A DNA stretch of 64,000 nt. Source: Nephromyces sp. MM_2019 (lineage: Eukaryota; Apicomplexa; Aconoidasida; Nephromycida). Positions 37,217 through 49,500 of the stretch are shown piece after piece. The notes under the pieces are model-generated. The model was not told the DNA's origin, ran no database searches, and saw only the letters and a program-made list of their open reading frames with translations. Position numbers and translations under genes: made by a program. Within the stretch, counting starts at the first letter, position 1. The number at the start of each line of letters is the position of its first letter. The DNA lies in contig JADHZB010001556.1 of the NCBI GenBank assembly GCA_015657535.1, forward strand, positions 1 through 64,000. The letters are read 5' to 3'.

Positions 37217-39600
37217 TCGATTAATAATTAGTATTAATAAACAAGCAGCAAATTTTTTATAAAGTCTTTGAAAGATATACGCCAGCATCTCGTATTTCTT
37301 TAAGTAGGAATATAAAGCATAAAATTGGGCAAAATTAGGCAATATAAAGCATTTGTTGCTGTTTTATAGATTTTAAAATGCAGAGACAGCAAAAAATGCT
37401 TTTTCTACACACAATCAAGTTGAAAATATTCTACAGAAGAAGTATGCCCTAAAAGTTTCAAAAAATTGTTTTGTAGAAAAATTAGCTTTGAGAGTCCGTA
37501 GACACCACCATTTATGCTTTAGTTAGGCGAGCTCGCTTCAATAATAAGCCACTATAGGGATTGAGCCTAAAGTGAAACATAGATATACAAATGAGTCGAT
37601 ACAGTTTTTTTTAAACTTGGACTTTTTAGCAAGCATAGCTCGTGATAATTAATAAAACCTGTGCTTCAACCCTAATATCCTGGATGAAGAGGCTTTCCTA
37701 TAATATTTTTAAGCAAACGAAACAAATATTATTATAAATATGTGATTATTGGAAATTTTTGTGACCAAAAAGATATAGCTTTATTAATATAAAATAAAAT
37801 TGAAAACCATTAGGGCGAAAAATCAACAAAAAAGCAATAAAAATGAAGACACTTTTCCCTTATTGAATTCAGTAGAATTTTTAGCTTAGAAAACATTGCA
37901 TCGTAGCTCTATACTATAAAAAGGTGTTGGTATATGTTTTTTAAGCGTTAAGCTAAGCTATGATTATTGCAGCACTAGTTGATAAATACAGTTAACATTA
38001 GAAGAATTTTTTTTGCAATAAGACGTTATACTGAGCATTCAAGAGTTAGTATTCAATTTCTAATTATACTTAATGCTTTAGTTTGACGTTATAACATGAG
38101 CTATGTAAAACTATATAGTTAAAAAAAGTGAATGTAGTCGCTTTTAAAAGGTTCAAAAAGAGGAAATATTAAGAAAAATATTGATTCTGTAAAAAACCTA
38201 AAATAGTATCTTTAATAAGTAGGCTAGTGCTATGGTAGCTCACAAGACTACTATTCTGCAAATATTGTTAATTTGTTCGAAGCAAAGCAACTTTCATTGC
38301 CACATAGTAACGAAAGAGTTTTTTTAGAAAGTTAGGGAGAGCTTATTTTCAGTTCGAGTGGCTAATGGAAAAAAAATTTTTAGATTAGTTATGTTTGCTT
38401 CTGTACATGTTTGCGGTTTAATTCATTGGATCGGGTTGATAAAATTTAATTATGAGCTAAAGGACTGCTTGGATTTGTTAGGGACAAATTATGTAACGAG
38501 TTCTTTATGAATGAATGACAAAAATTATACCAACAAATGAAATTTCATTCCCAAGCAGCACCGATTATTCGTAAAAATTTTGATTTGGTCGATAAAATGT
38601 TTTTGCCAGCGCTCTGGCAATCTCAAGTTTTTGGGCAGGCGACTTTTTTTGCTGCCAAAAAAAGTGCTTTATTCTATTCGGGTGTTATGCTTACCCTCAA
38701 ATAGCATTCTCGCTTAACAAAGTTACGAAAGAAAACTTAGCTCACAATAATAACTTATATATTTCTTCGGTATACACAAGCTAGAAAAGCCAATTTGTTT
38801 TATAATTTGATAACTAGCGAAACACCTGAAAAAAGAGGGGAAGTTAGCTTTTATACTTTGTAGCACAAAAACTAACCTATTAGCAAAATCTACCGGGGAA
38901 CCATTTTTAGTTTAACAATTATCTCTTGAGCACACGAGGATAGCCATATTTTACGTAAAAAAACCAAGGAAAAAAAATTACTTTAAGCAAAGTTCAAACT
39001 CGTATACTAGTTTTTACTTATGGAAAACAAACTTTAAGTGACGTTTACATTTTAAAAAATCGCTGGCTTCTGGAGAGTCCTGAAAATTGCGAAAATAAAT
39101 TTATAGGGCGAAGAAGGATGAGAAGCCCAAAAAATTTTCACGACGCTTTAGTTTATGCGAGATCTCCAGCGCATTATATTTAAGCCTCGTAACCATTGAT
39201 GAAGGAGCGGAAATTGTCTATGCAGTTTCGTTCGGAAACGAGCAAAAATGTTCAAGATTAGCCCTTTTATCTGCCTCAAAATTTAAACAGCGAATTGCTG
39301 AAGAAAATTATTGCAAGTCTGGCTATGCTGTAAGAATCCATTATTTGATACGCAAAATAACAGATTCTTGTTCCATTGTCATTTTAAGACTGGAAATAAA
39401 ATGATGGTAACCAGGAAACTGGATTTTGAAGACAACAGTACGGAGCGTTGTATTTGGGGCTGTCTCTCAATTAAAACCTCGAGGCTTCATGGAAAAAATA
39501 TTGGTTATTCGCAGCGATAAATTGAAACTTAACAAGGCAAGCGTGCCTTGAAATAAAAAAATATATGATTTAATTTTTTTCGTATTGAAATACAAATTTT
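37217..39600. other. Upstream region of the subtilisin gene, mostly non-coding
   Basis: AT-rich, holds the presumed promoter of the minus-strand subtilisin. The only stretches that read at all well are 38537-38704 (+, 55 codons, listed separately) and 39311-39520 (+, about 69 codons, ending GKNIGYSQR). No TATA-like element can be singled out in such AT-rich DNA. Confidence 0.4.
38537..38704 (+). CDS. Small hypothetical ORF, 55 residues
   Basis: ATG to TAG. It reads MKFHSQAAPIIRKNFDLVDK and ends FYSGVMLTLK, with Ala, Gln and Pro content above the local background. It is short enough to arise by chance. No family recognised and no phase-matched neighbour exon. Confidence 0.25.
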   Translation: MKFHSQAAPIIRKNFDLVDKMFLPALWQSQVFGQATFFAAKKSALFYSGVMLTLK

Positions 39601-40576
39601 ACTGGAAGATATAATGGCTCACTCTGTGTCCCGATTTGCCGGTGCATCGATGTTTCATACGTAGCCTGGCCACTGAATGGCAAGGTTATGCAAAGCTTCG
39701 CCGCGAATAACCCTTTGCAGAACATGTAGCTCAAACCCTGACTTGACTCTAAACAGTATAAAATACAAGTATTGCCGCTATGCAGTGCGTGAAATACAAC
39801 GGCTTACAGTTGATGAGTTGTTGCCGTATGTAACCGCGTTCGCTTGTTAAAATAATGCTACCCTCCTTTCTTGTACTGGTACAAAAGTGCTTTTATAATT
39901 TGAGGTCGTGGATGTAATGTCATCCCTTTGTGTCTTGCAGAATTTCACTGTCCTTTGCAAAATAACTCCAAAAATATCTGATTAAGGGAACGTATATGGT
40001 GCGAAGGCTCCGTGTCTACGTGGATCATATCACACTGCCAGCTTGCTCATACAAAGTCGGCAGCTTGCATGGGCTCTTTATCATGAATGCTGTTGCCAGT
40101 CGTAACTTGCTACATTGATTTGCGCAAAAGATGTACTTTATGAAATGCAACAGGTTCAAAGCAAGTTAGACAACGGAATCTGTTCTATCATATAAAAGTT
40201 TTCACGGTCTAGTAAGAAAGGTCACAGCAAAAGTTTTCTGCAACTACACCCTGATTAAGATAATATTGCTACTGCGTGTTGGTTTGTATCCACAATATTA
40301 TTCCCTAGCCTGAGTGTTGGCTCTAGCGAAGTGTTGAAAATGTAAAAGCCTTCCACGGTAAACCCCTTTTGCGCTATAACCAAGACTCTCTGTTGTAAAG
40401 GCGAGATCCTTGGTACTGGGCTCCCGCACATAGTCCCAGTTCGGTAATTTTTTGTCGGGAATCATTGATTTACGTCTATTTCCTTGCAACTACAATCAAA
40501 TTTCTGCTTGATGCTTACTAATTAAAAAAGGTATGCTTTATCTAGTTAAACGCTCTATCTCCTACCAAAAGCCTAC

Positions 40577-40831
40577 ATGACTGTACGGCATTATCCCCTG
40601 GATGTACAATGCCAGCTCCATTCTAAAACCTTCAAGAGTTTTGCTTTCTTGAGAAGAATAGGAGTATCCTTTTCGCCGTCTCCTGAACTATATGCTTTAT
40701 ACAGTTGTGTTCATGGCAGCAGTTGCTCAACCATTAAGTACAATTTTCTAAGTAATAAGACGAAGCTCGCTATGAATAATGAACTGGGTGACACAAAAAC
40801 AGCACTTAATTTAGAGACAGCTATACTATAA
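40577..40831 (+). CDS. Hypothetical 84-residue ORF
   Basis: ATG-started, ends TAA. It begins MTVRHYPLDVQCQLHSKTF with a mixed composition and no signal peptide. No domain recognised; the neighbouring spacer gives no supporting exons. Could be a short gene, an exon or chance. Confidence 0.28.
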   Translation: MTVRHYPLDVQCQLHSKTFKSFAFLRRIGVSFSPSPELYALYSCVHGSSCSTIKYNFLSNKTKLAMNNELGDTKTALNLETAIL

Positions 40832-41116
40832 TACACGGGAGGTAATTGGAGAAAAGTATAAAATCCTCCAAAAAATATTTTACATCACTCGCTTGTTTGA
40901 TAGCAAGCTTCATGATGCCTATATTGTATTTTTGCAGCTATTAAATTCTTCCATGCTAGCTAAATTTCCGGATTGACGAAAATTATCCAGGTATCCATAA
41001 CCTGCCGCGTAAAGCAACATTTCTTACTCACTAGTCTCTTGAGCAAGTAAAAAAAAATTAGTTACTCATTTTACAGCAAACGGTTTTCCCACATATTTCG
41101 GGTCCATAGTAGTTTC

Positions 41117-41335
41117 TCAATTTTTTTTTGGCAAAAAAATTGGCTTTTTTCCAACGCCGTAAAAGTGCCCGTCCAATACAAAAAGAATTTTTTCTAGATG
41201 TAATTGTGGTGCAAATCTACCTTCTTGCATTTTCTGTCGTTGCATCCCAGCAAATACTCCGGAAAAATCAAAATTACGTTCAACGCAAAGCTTAGAACTT
41301 TGCAACAAATTTCGGCTTGTTCTTAAAACTGGCAT
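41117..41335 (-). CDS. Hypothetical 72-residue ORF
   Basis: Minus-strand ATG ORF beginning MPVLRTSRNLLQSSKLCVER and ending KPIFLPKKN. It contains QLHLEKILFVLDGHFYGVG, a beta-like run. No family assigned. Confidence 0.27.
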   Translation of the reverse strand: MPVLRTSRNLLQSSKLCVERNFDFSGVFAGMQRQKMQEGRFAPQLHLEKILFVLDGHFYGVGKKPIFLPKKN

Positions 41336-41574
41336 AAGGCGTGCTGATGAAATATAAAGTCATACTGGATGGTTCGAAATTTTGACTCATTTAACATCAT
41401 CACCAAATGGAGCATAGCCTTAAAGGCATTTTTACAGTTAAAGGCTATCCTTTAATATAAAGCACGCAAACAATTTATGCAGTAAAGGAAATTCACGGCA
41501 TCCGTATGGCATCTATTTGCCGCGTCGCTGAACTTCAATTCCTTTAAGCGCGATTACAATACAAATTAGCTGCC

Positions 41575-41710
41575 TTTATTAGTAATCTGAAGGGATACTT
41601 AAGTGTTAGCCATTAAAACAGACTTGCTGGTATTCCATGAGCTCTGCATTTATTAGTAATCTGGAGGTATGCTTAAGTGTTAGCAGTTGAAACATACTTT
41701 CTGGCACTGC
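41575..41710. repeat. Diverged tandem duplication, 74-bp period
   Basis: Copies at 41575-41636 and 41649-41710 both start TTTATTAGTAATCTG and share TTAAGTGTTAGC, with roughly three quarters or more of positions matching. Only two copies were found. Confidence 0.8.
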
Positions 41711-42432
41711 GCTAGCTTTATTTTGTGATGAAATAAAAGGTTCTATTATCCCTAAAAAAGCCATACAGAAAATGACTCTTTTGCATGCGCAGGTACATTC
41801 CTACCACAGCAAGGTATCTCATTCCTTCTATTGGTCAAAGTAGGGAAAGTAAAAAAAAGTCCTAAATACACAAGCATGGGCTCATCGCACCTATAAAGCT
41901 ATTGCAATCACAGTCATGCCTTTCAAAATCCTCTAGCATGCAGTTAGCTAACAAGTTAAGCATACGCGTACTATAGCGAACCGGGAAAAGCATTTGTAGT
42001 GAAGAATTTCGTGACTATAATCTTAATGGTTAATCATGCCCGGACTGACTTGCATAGTGCATTTTATTCGCTGTGCGCATAGAACTAGTGATTAGTATCC
42101 TCGAATATGCTTTGCAGTGAGCAAAAACAGTCAATTACCTAAAGTTCAATATATTTGATAGAAGCATATGGCACAGTGACAGCCTTGCCTAAAATTATAA
42201 CTTCAGCCTTCCTCTTACTAGGGATTTCAACCTGTGCAACCTGTAGAAGAGGATCCACAATTATTATCTGATCATTTTTTAAGACTCTTAACTATTTTAT
42301 GAAAATAGAAATATTCACAAGGACTAGCACGCATTCTATCACACCTATGACAAAATTTAGCTTCTCGGTTCATTCACAAAAAAAAATAGCGTAAAACGAT
42401 TAAAGCTGGAAATCATATGCATAGCAAATTAG

Positions 42433-42604
42433 TCACTCACACCTTGCTCTAGCAATATATCGCTTTATTTTATCGCCAAAACCGCTAAAGAAAGACGAAA
42501 ACTGAAATACTTCGTGATGAAAAGCATGTTTCCGAAAAACGAGCAAGAAAAATTGAAAACTGTGAATGATCAGAGTCGGAAAAGATATAAAAACGCTTAA
42601 AAAA
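42433..42604 (-). CDS. Candidate exon, hydrophobic, possibly of the 43-kb membrane gene
   Basis: After an acceptor (cattcatag) the minus-strand frame reads FLSVFISFPTLIIHSFQFF then LLVFRKHAFHHEVFQF, with a gtgtgag donor after IARAR. A hydrophobic segment is followed by a basic tail, as in a membrane protein. It lies downstream of the exons at 43793-43276 but its incoming phase does not match them, so at least one exon would be missing. Confidence 0.33.
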
Positions 42605-43218
42605 CTATGAATGGCTATGATTCTCACTTAGTTTAGAAGATAGATATGATATCAAGGCATCCAGCAAATCCCATTCAGCAGGATAGCAAAATCCATTAAA
42701 ACAACCAAGACTGCTTAAATTTTACGAATAAAAACTTCAAAATCCAGGTTAAATACAAAATTTTTCACCATCTTGCCTCCGAGTATCTATTCATGCCACA
42801 AATAATTTTGGGGAGCTTAAAAGCTTCAAACTAAACAGAGAGTAGCATCTCAGTAATACTGGATCTATATTTATTCAAAGATACAAGAATAGAAGAAATA
42901 AAAGCAAGTTAAATATGGCGTACCGTTTTCTCAAGTGAAGCGTCCAATCTCAGTGGCCATTCAGCCATTATAGTAGTTGCTACTCGAGTTCTGCAGAGTT
43001 AAATAGTGGATGTGTATGCCATGTTACTGCTCTATTCAAACTCTTAAGAGAAAGTATTTAGTAGCACAAAAAATTGTATATCGGTTGGATTATGTATACA
43101 AGATTTTGCTTAATCCTAGAGTATAGTACATTTATTTAATTTCCCTGATATTCCAAAAAAACGATTTATGTTACTTGGAGTGCTTTCTTGGAGTTTTTTT
43201 TTTTTCAACGGTGTTATG

Positions 43219-43955
43219 TTAAGCTAAATTGACTTTTGATATCTTGAAAAAAAGAACTCTCTTTCTGGAAATCACCTTGCTCACCATGAATCTCCAGATA
43301 AACAGAGAAATCAATATAACCACAAGGGCCCCCAAAAAGAAGAATGAGTCAAGATGTAAGTATCTGTTCAAGGCCTCGGCATGATGATATCTGAAGTCCG
43401 ACAAAAGAAAATAATCTCCAGTGATGTAGAGTGACGAACGAGCTTTAAAACCATGCAAATTTTATGCAGTAAAAGTACGAGTAAGTCTCAATCAAAGAGT
43501 CTATTTAGAGGCCTCGGCATAAAAACGCTTAATAATAAAAAATCGCCAAACACCTTTATATTCCGTACTACTTGGACTTTAAAAATGGATTTAATCAAAA
43601 TGACCCTGTGGGATACTTAGCAAAATACCAACAACAAAGTTAACATAAAATGAGTATTTCTCTCCGGTGAACTCATTGAAAAACTGGAGAAACTCGTATC
43701 TTGCGCGACTTGAAACTGACAAGTCCAAAGATCGATTCCCAACCACAAAAAAGGGGAATATTAAAAAACTTTTTATTGTGAAATTTACAGCTACTTTGGA
43801 GGGACAGAACAAGTGTAAGTACACCGACAGACATAGCAATGAAGCAAATATACACTAAAAGGTTTCAAGAGCGACTAAAAGGTTTCCATACTGCATGGGA
43901 AGGGTAAATCCGCCTGTGAGCTTGTCGCACACACAAATAAGGCGCTCGGTCGTGT
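43219..43955 (-). CDS. Membrane protein, partial exon set
   Basis: Three minus-strand exons are visible. The first starts at 43955 (acceptor gtgtttttag) and reads TTERLICVCDKLTGGFTLPM; its donor is unresolved. The second, 43793-43617, reads FTIKSFLIFPFFVVGNRSLD and on to FTGEKYSFYVNFVVGILL. The third, 43442-43276, joins it in phase and reads SSLYITGDYFLLSDFRYHH, then a clear transmembrane helix FFFLGALVVILISLFIWRF and a basic VSK. Translation may stop at 43219 after SKVNLA or splice at the gtgatt donor. A topology with a lumenal N-terminus and a membrane anchor fits. Family not recognised. Confidence 0.5.
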
Positions 43956-44089
43956 CTAAAAACACAGAAAAAAACAAAATGGAAATATACACCAATAGCA
44001 GGGCTAGCTTGATTAATTAAAAAACAATATAATCCAAATAAACTTTGAGTAAGGAGCAAAATCATAGGCTCTAGGTAGTGGAGGCTCAT

Positions 44090-46590
44090 TCAAAGATAAC
44101 AGAGATATAGGACGCATCATAACAAATCAAGATTTTGCAAGCGAGAGTGACTTGCCTATTATGAAGTCTGCTTAAGATAGTTAGATTAGATCCGATAGAA
44201 TTTCTGGAGATTTTTGTTATGCATGCAAAAGATATAAAGCACAAGGAGCATGTATAGAGAGGGGATAAGTCTATCAAAATGGATGCTGAAAAGCACACTA
44301 CTACTATTGAAGCGAGGAAATAAGAGATGGAGGGAAGAAATGATTCAACGGTAGCTGTCGCATGACATGAGACAAGATTTTGTCGAAAGGTTCCACCTTT
44401 ATCTATTGTTTACGTAATTCTCTAATGGCACAGCGTAGTCTTACATAAAAATTGAAGAGCGTATAGCCAATATGATAGAATAAGTGAATAGACGAGAAAA
44501 CCAGTAAATATCAAGCGAATAGGCGAGAAAACTAGAAAAAAGGCTGAATATTTAGAGAAAGCCGGAAAAAGATTGAAAGTAGAGAGAAAAACAGAAAAAA
44601 GCTAAAGAGGTGGAGAAAAAAATACATATTTAGAGAAAAATTATAATGATTCCCTTCAAGAAAATACATCATCTTCATGCAGGCTAACCGGTAAGCATGA
44701 ACCATTTTTGTGAATCTTCTGGTAATTCCGCAGCAGCCCTACTTAAGTAGTAGGAAATCTTCTCCAAATCCGCTGAAGTCGGCTAAGATAATGATGAATA
44801 CGATTAAGCCACATTAAGAGTGAACTCGACAGAGAGAAACAGTATATAGCACTACATTGGCTTCGTATAATCAGGCATATCTTTGGATGTAGATTACTCT
44901 GGCAGACTCACAATAAATCATTTAATATCATGTTACGAAGCAAAAAATGGTACTAATCAACAAAAAAAACGAGGAGAAAATAATCTAAGCAAGTTCTCTA
45001 CAACTCTTAAAACTTCAACTATAAGCTAATCAAGCTCGCAAGTCCCTTGCACGCAAGCCTAAAGACGTTATTTCACGAGAAGCACGGAAACAATATGAAA
45101 AATTCCACGCATAAAAGCTTATCTTCTGGTTGCCTTATAAAAATTTCTAAAAAAAATTTTTTAAATAAAAATATTAAAAAGTTTATTTTTCACTAAAAAA
45201 ATTGGGATTTTATCTTATAAAAAAAAGAAGAAAACCCTTCAACCCTCCTCAAACCCCCTCAAAACCTCCCAGCCCCACTCATCAATTCTCAACCCTCCTT
45301 AACATAATCGTCAAAAAACGGCCACACCCCCAATACCTCCCTCAATCCCCCTGAAAACCTCTCTACCATCCTCAACACCCCTAAACCTTCTCAACCCCCT
45401 CAGCGCCACTCAGCCCCCCTCGGCACATCTCTGCCATCCTCAACACCCCAAATCCACCTCAATCCCACTCAAAACCCCCCTATACCCCCCTCAACTCCCC
45501 TCAACCCCTCTCAATGGGCATTCTTAAAAGCTTCGCAAAATCTCCCCTAAACCACCGTAAAAACACCTTCTACCCAGCGTATGATTTTTGATTATGGATT
45601 AGTTACTGTTTCAATGGGATACACATGTGTGTAAGTTTTGTCTATTTTACTATTGATATTGATTTCTGCAGGCCTTGCTTCTGAAACATCATCAATTCTT
45701 AGTTCTTCAGGAATAATAAATGCGTATATATGAACTAACACATACATCTCGCAAAAAAAAGCACATTCACCTCAATATATATATATATATTCAGCCTAAT
45801 TAAGAGGAATTTAACACACAAAGCAATGCAATGCCACAATTAAAATAAAAAAAGAGGGGGTGTTTATTCTCCATACAAAATCAAGTGAGACAATTGTTTT
45901 TACTCAATACAAAAAAAAATATACACCACAACTGCCCCTACCAACAAATATCCAAACACACAAAACAAGCTAAAAACTTCGCGCTTACTATCGCATTCAA
46001 TGATGGAAGACTGCCCAAATTATCATCAAAGTAGCGCCTACTTGATGTTCCACAAGATGAGAGTGCGCTGGAAAATAAAACGCGAAAATAATAAGATTTT
46101 CCAAGAAAAATTTTTTTTTTCTTTTTCTTTTGTAGACTTATCATAAGCTCTCAGTGAGCAATTGAGTTATCTTCCTTATAAAATGAGTAAAATTCAAGTT
46201 TGAAATAGGGGATATCACAGGAGCTAAAACTTTATCACCTAATAGAGGAAGCAATTCAATTTATCAAATTATGCATTACTTTAAGCAATAAAACATATAG
46301 CACCAACTCAAAAGAGATTGGAAATCAACTCTAGAAATAAGATGAAAATGCTTCCATAAGATTGTTAGGTTAAAGCTCTAGAAAACTAAAGATTTGACTT
46401 GCAAAAGACCACAGCCAAAAGATTGCTTCATTCGCACACACAGCTGTAAGCGGCTCTACCAATACAATTGATCCCCCAAATTTGCGTATAATATCTTCTT
46501 CTTTTTCATTCTTTAGCAACTAAACAGATACATGAAGAAGCTAAAACAGCGATTTTCGCTTCAAAATTGCACCCATTTCCAACCCTTTCT
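44090..46590. other. Spacer between the membrane-protein exons and the RING-LON gene
   Basis: Purine-rich AAAAAG/GAGAAA-type sequence around 44460-44640, then the C-rich tract, then a short (TA)n run near 45775. The small minus-strand ORFs here (44298-44086, 46144-45938) carry no motif. The 3' end of the RING-LON gene lies at the right border. Confidence 0.45.
45233..45525. repeat. C-rich CCCTCAA-like degenerate tract
   Basis: About 290 bases made almost wholly of variants of CCCTCAA, CCCCCTCAA and CCTCAAC, with very few G. The complementary strand is GGGTTGAG-like. It resembles a decayed telomere-type or simple-sequence array, but the unit is not the CCCTAAA expected for many apicomplexan telomeres. 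Lies in a spacer between two minus-strand genes. Confidence 0.75.
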
Positions 46591-49500
46591 TCACCTATTC
46601 ATGGCCATAAGACTAATGGCAGCTAGCTGGCGGGTTAGAAGGTACCTCTTCCCAACTTCCTCTACTCCTCTTTCCTTCATCTCACGCAAGAGCCTATAGG
46701 CCTTGCCTAGGAAGCTTATATCTAGCGGTAATGGATAAGAAGCACCTTCTCGATGATTACTAAAACCACTAGGGGCAAGCAATATATAATTCCCTTCCAG
46801 GCTATACAGAAGAAGAAGCTCAGAAAACGATTTCTCTATCGCTAAAGGAACGTTCAGCCTTAGACTCGAATTATTGAGTTGGAACGATCCTTCCACTGGC
46901 GTTTCAGAATCCAACACACCTGCAGAGTTCCGCCCATTGAGGACATTCTCATCTATCAGACTGCCACAAGCATCAGATGCGACTCTCGTTGCTTCTCTAG
47001 GAGCAGATAGTAAGGAGGAGGCAGAATTGCTCATTGCTGAGCTTCGTGGGAAAGAATTGAATAGATTGTGGCCCTCAGAGTTCAAATAGTTTTGAAGAGT
47101 TTGAGAGGCCATGCAATCTTCACAAAAACGAGAAACAGACTCCAAAAGGCTCGAGGCAGCTCCATCAATACCAACAGGATACAAACACACATCCTTTAAG
47201 AGTAGAAAGTTTTCTACCCAAACTTCTTCGCCTTCAGAAATTATATCGGCCTGACGAATCTTAAAGCGACTTTCAGTCGAACAGCTTACGTTTAGTATTG
47301 ATGAGCGTCCGGACATGGTAGCTTCCCTAATCTCAAATGAGTTTACCTAGAATGATAAAAGTTTTCGCATTGAAAAAGAGTGGTAGCCACACAAAAGCTT
47401 AAGCGAGTAAACTATTGAAATTATGAAGAGAATCAAGTCGGTTATGCGAAAAAAAACTCAGATGCGAGCTAATACGAGGAAAGTCAGAAATACTGCAAAA
47501 ATTCGATTTTGGGGCAAAGAAACTGAAAGAATATTCAATTTTAGACAAATCTTTACTTAATTAGATTAGCAGGAGGAGGAAGTAGTTTTTAGATACAGTA
47601 AGAGAGCAAGCATCAGGAGGAAAAAATTAAATGCTGCTGCTGATAGTTTGAATTCCAGAGCTTCTTCATCAAAATTTTCTGTGTATGAAGCAGAGAAGGC
47701 TAGAAAATAAAGGAGAAGATGAGGATGAATAAAAAGTGTGTGTAGCTCAGGAAATGGGCAGTCGCTAATCAAGCTGAAGAATACGCCAATAGAGCATGTT
47801 GGCAACAGAGAACTTCATCCGATGGAGTAGATAATTTGCAAAAATTTACAGCAGTGTATGTATGTGATTGTGTGTGTGTGCGTTATTCTGTGGGAGTATG
47901 AGTGTGACTGTGTGTGTATGATTGTGCGTGTGTAAGTGTGACTTCGGGCATGCCTGATTGTGTGTGCTTTATTGTGTGTGACTCTGTATGTATGATTGTG
48001 CGTGTGTAAGTGCATCTATAAGTGTGATTTAGCGCATGCCTTATTGTGTGTGTGCTCAATACAACTTCTTCCAATTGTGCTCTTGCAGCATCCTAAGCTA
48101 CCGAAAACTCGATTTAAAGCCTATAATTTCTCCTCTACAATTTTTTTCCAGCTTTACCTTTAAGCAACTCCCAAATATCCAGCATTCATCTAGGCTACCA
48201 GGCGGTGACTGACTAGAAGAAGAAGAAGAAGCCAAAGAGAAATTAGCTGCATAAGGGCCTCCATTAAAGCTCTTGTAAAGAATACCCAACTTCCTGGAGC
48301 CCTGGTAAAAAAAAAAGCAGCAAAAAAAAATAGAAATATACTCAGGAAAATGCCCAGTTTTGCATCAAAAAACAAGAAAAATTAGGGAAAAACAAGAAAA
48401 ATTCCATGCTGAAAACAAATTTAAAAAGTGAGTTCAAGCACGCGCTTAAACTTAGACTCACAGCATGAAGAATTGAAGAAAAAAAAGATCTTGCTGATGT
48501 CTTCACCAGCCGTAAAAATAATTATATATCAGAGCAAAAAGCAACTTTTCATGAGCATAAGAATTTTATAAAGCAGAAGAAGTTGCTTTTTAAAAAATGA
48601 TTATAAATATAATATAAAAACGTGTTAATGCATTTGTTTGCACACACACACACACACACAAGGATTTCATAAAATTTCATAAGCTTTTTTCGCACTTTAC
48701 GAGACTCCATATATGTAACTTTACGAGACTCCATATATGTAAATCCCTGGCAGCTAAATTCCTCCGGAAAAGGTAGTAAAAAATTGTTTACCTGTATAAC
48801 TCTATTCAAAATGTTTGAAGTGTTTGGTTCTTCGAATTCTATTACAATAAATTCGCCAGGAAAAAGCTGAAAATATGCATAAAATCTAAGCAATTCTATA
48901 ATGAAGAAGAGGGAATAATAAGATTGTAGATTCTCGCAGAAATTCTTTATTTTAATGCGACGAAATGTGAAAAAAAAAATTTTGCGAGATTCGTATTCGC
49001 TCCAAAGTTATAACACACATGAAATATTTTAAATACCAGAATATCATGTGATACCCAAATGAAGAGCAAATAAAACCTTGCTTAAAGGGGTGAAAATGAT
49101 AAATTTACAGGGACTTCTCAAGGGGTTAATGCCAATTTTCCCAAATAAAAGCTACTCAAAAAAAATCAAAATTTCTTATCCATGAGAAACTGTTTTATGG
49201 AGTGAATTTAAGCATATATATTATGAGCTTTTCAAGCCTGTTTAAAAAAATAGCCGCACCACACCTATTAACCAGAAAATGCTACTAAAATGAGCAGCCT
49301 GTCGATATTTCTACACACATGGATACACACACAAAGGGGTAGATACATTTTTGCTTCAATTCTAAAAGTTAAAGAGCTTCAAAGCATAAACTAAAAAATC
49401 CAATATTTTTCCTAGAATGCATGAATTTATCAGAATTTTCGTATAGGAAGAAAAAGAGATGGAATTATATAGACCGAAATTGGGGAAATTATAGTTTATC

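Larger units (their letters stand above)
39601..42430. other. Less AT-rich region with weak ORFs only
   Basis: Base composition is more balanced than on either side. Open stretches include 40489-40298 (-, 63 codons), 40577-40831 (+, ATG start, 84 codons, listed separately) and 41335-41117 (-, 72 codons, ATG start). None carries a motif I know and they point in different directions, so no gene model is offered. Confidence 0.4.

Noticed and set aside
37038..37262. Plus-strand 74-codon ORF
   Set aside because: Antisense shadow of the signal-peptide exon of the subtilisin gene.
46874..47089. Plus-strand 71-codon ORF
   Set aside because: Antisense shadow of the large last exon of the RING-LON gene.
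47566..47692. Minus-strand open piece reading ENFDEEALEFKLSAAAFNFF after an acceptor, as an extra RING-LON exon
   Set aside because: It lies in the intron 48157-47347, but its phases cannot join the flanking exons, which already splice together in phase with a sensible Lon-domain sequence.
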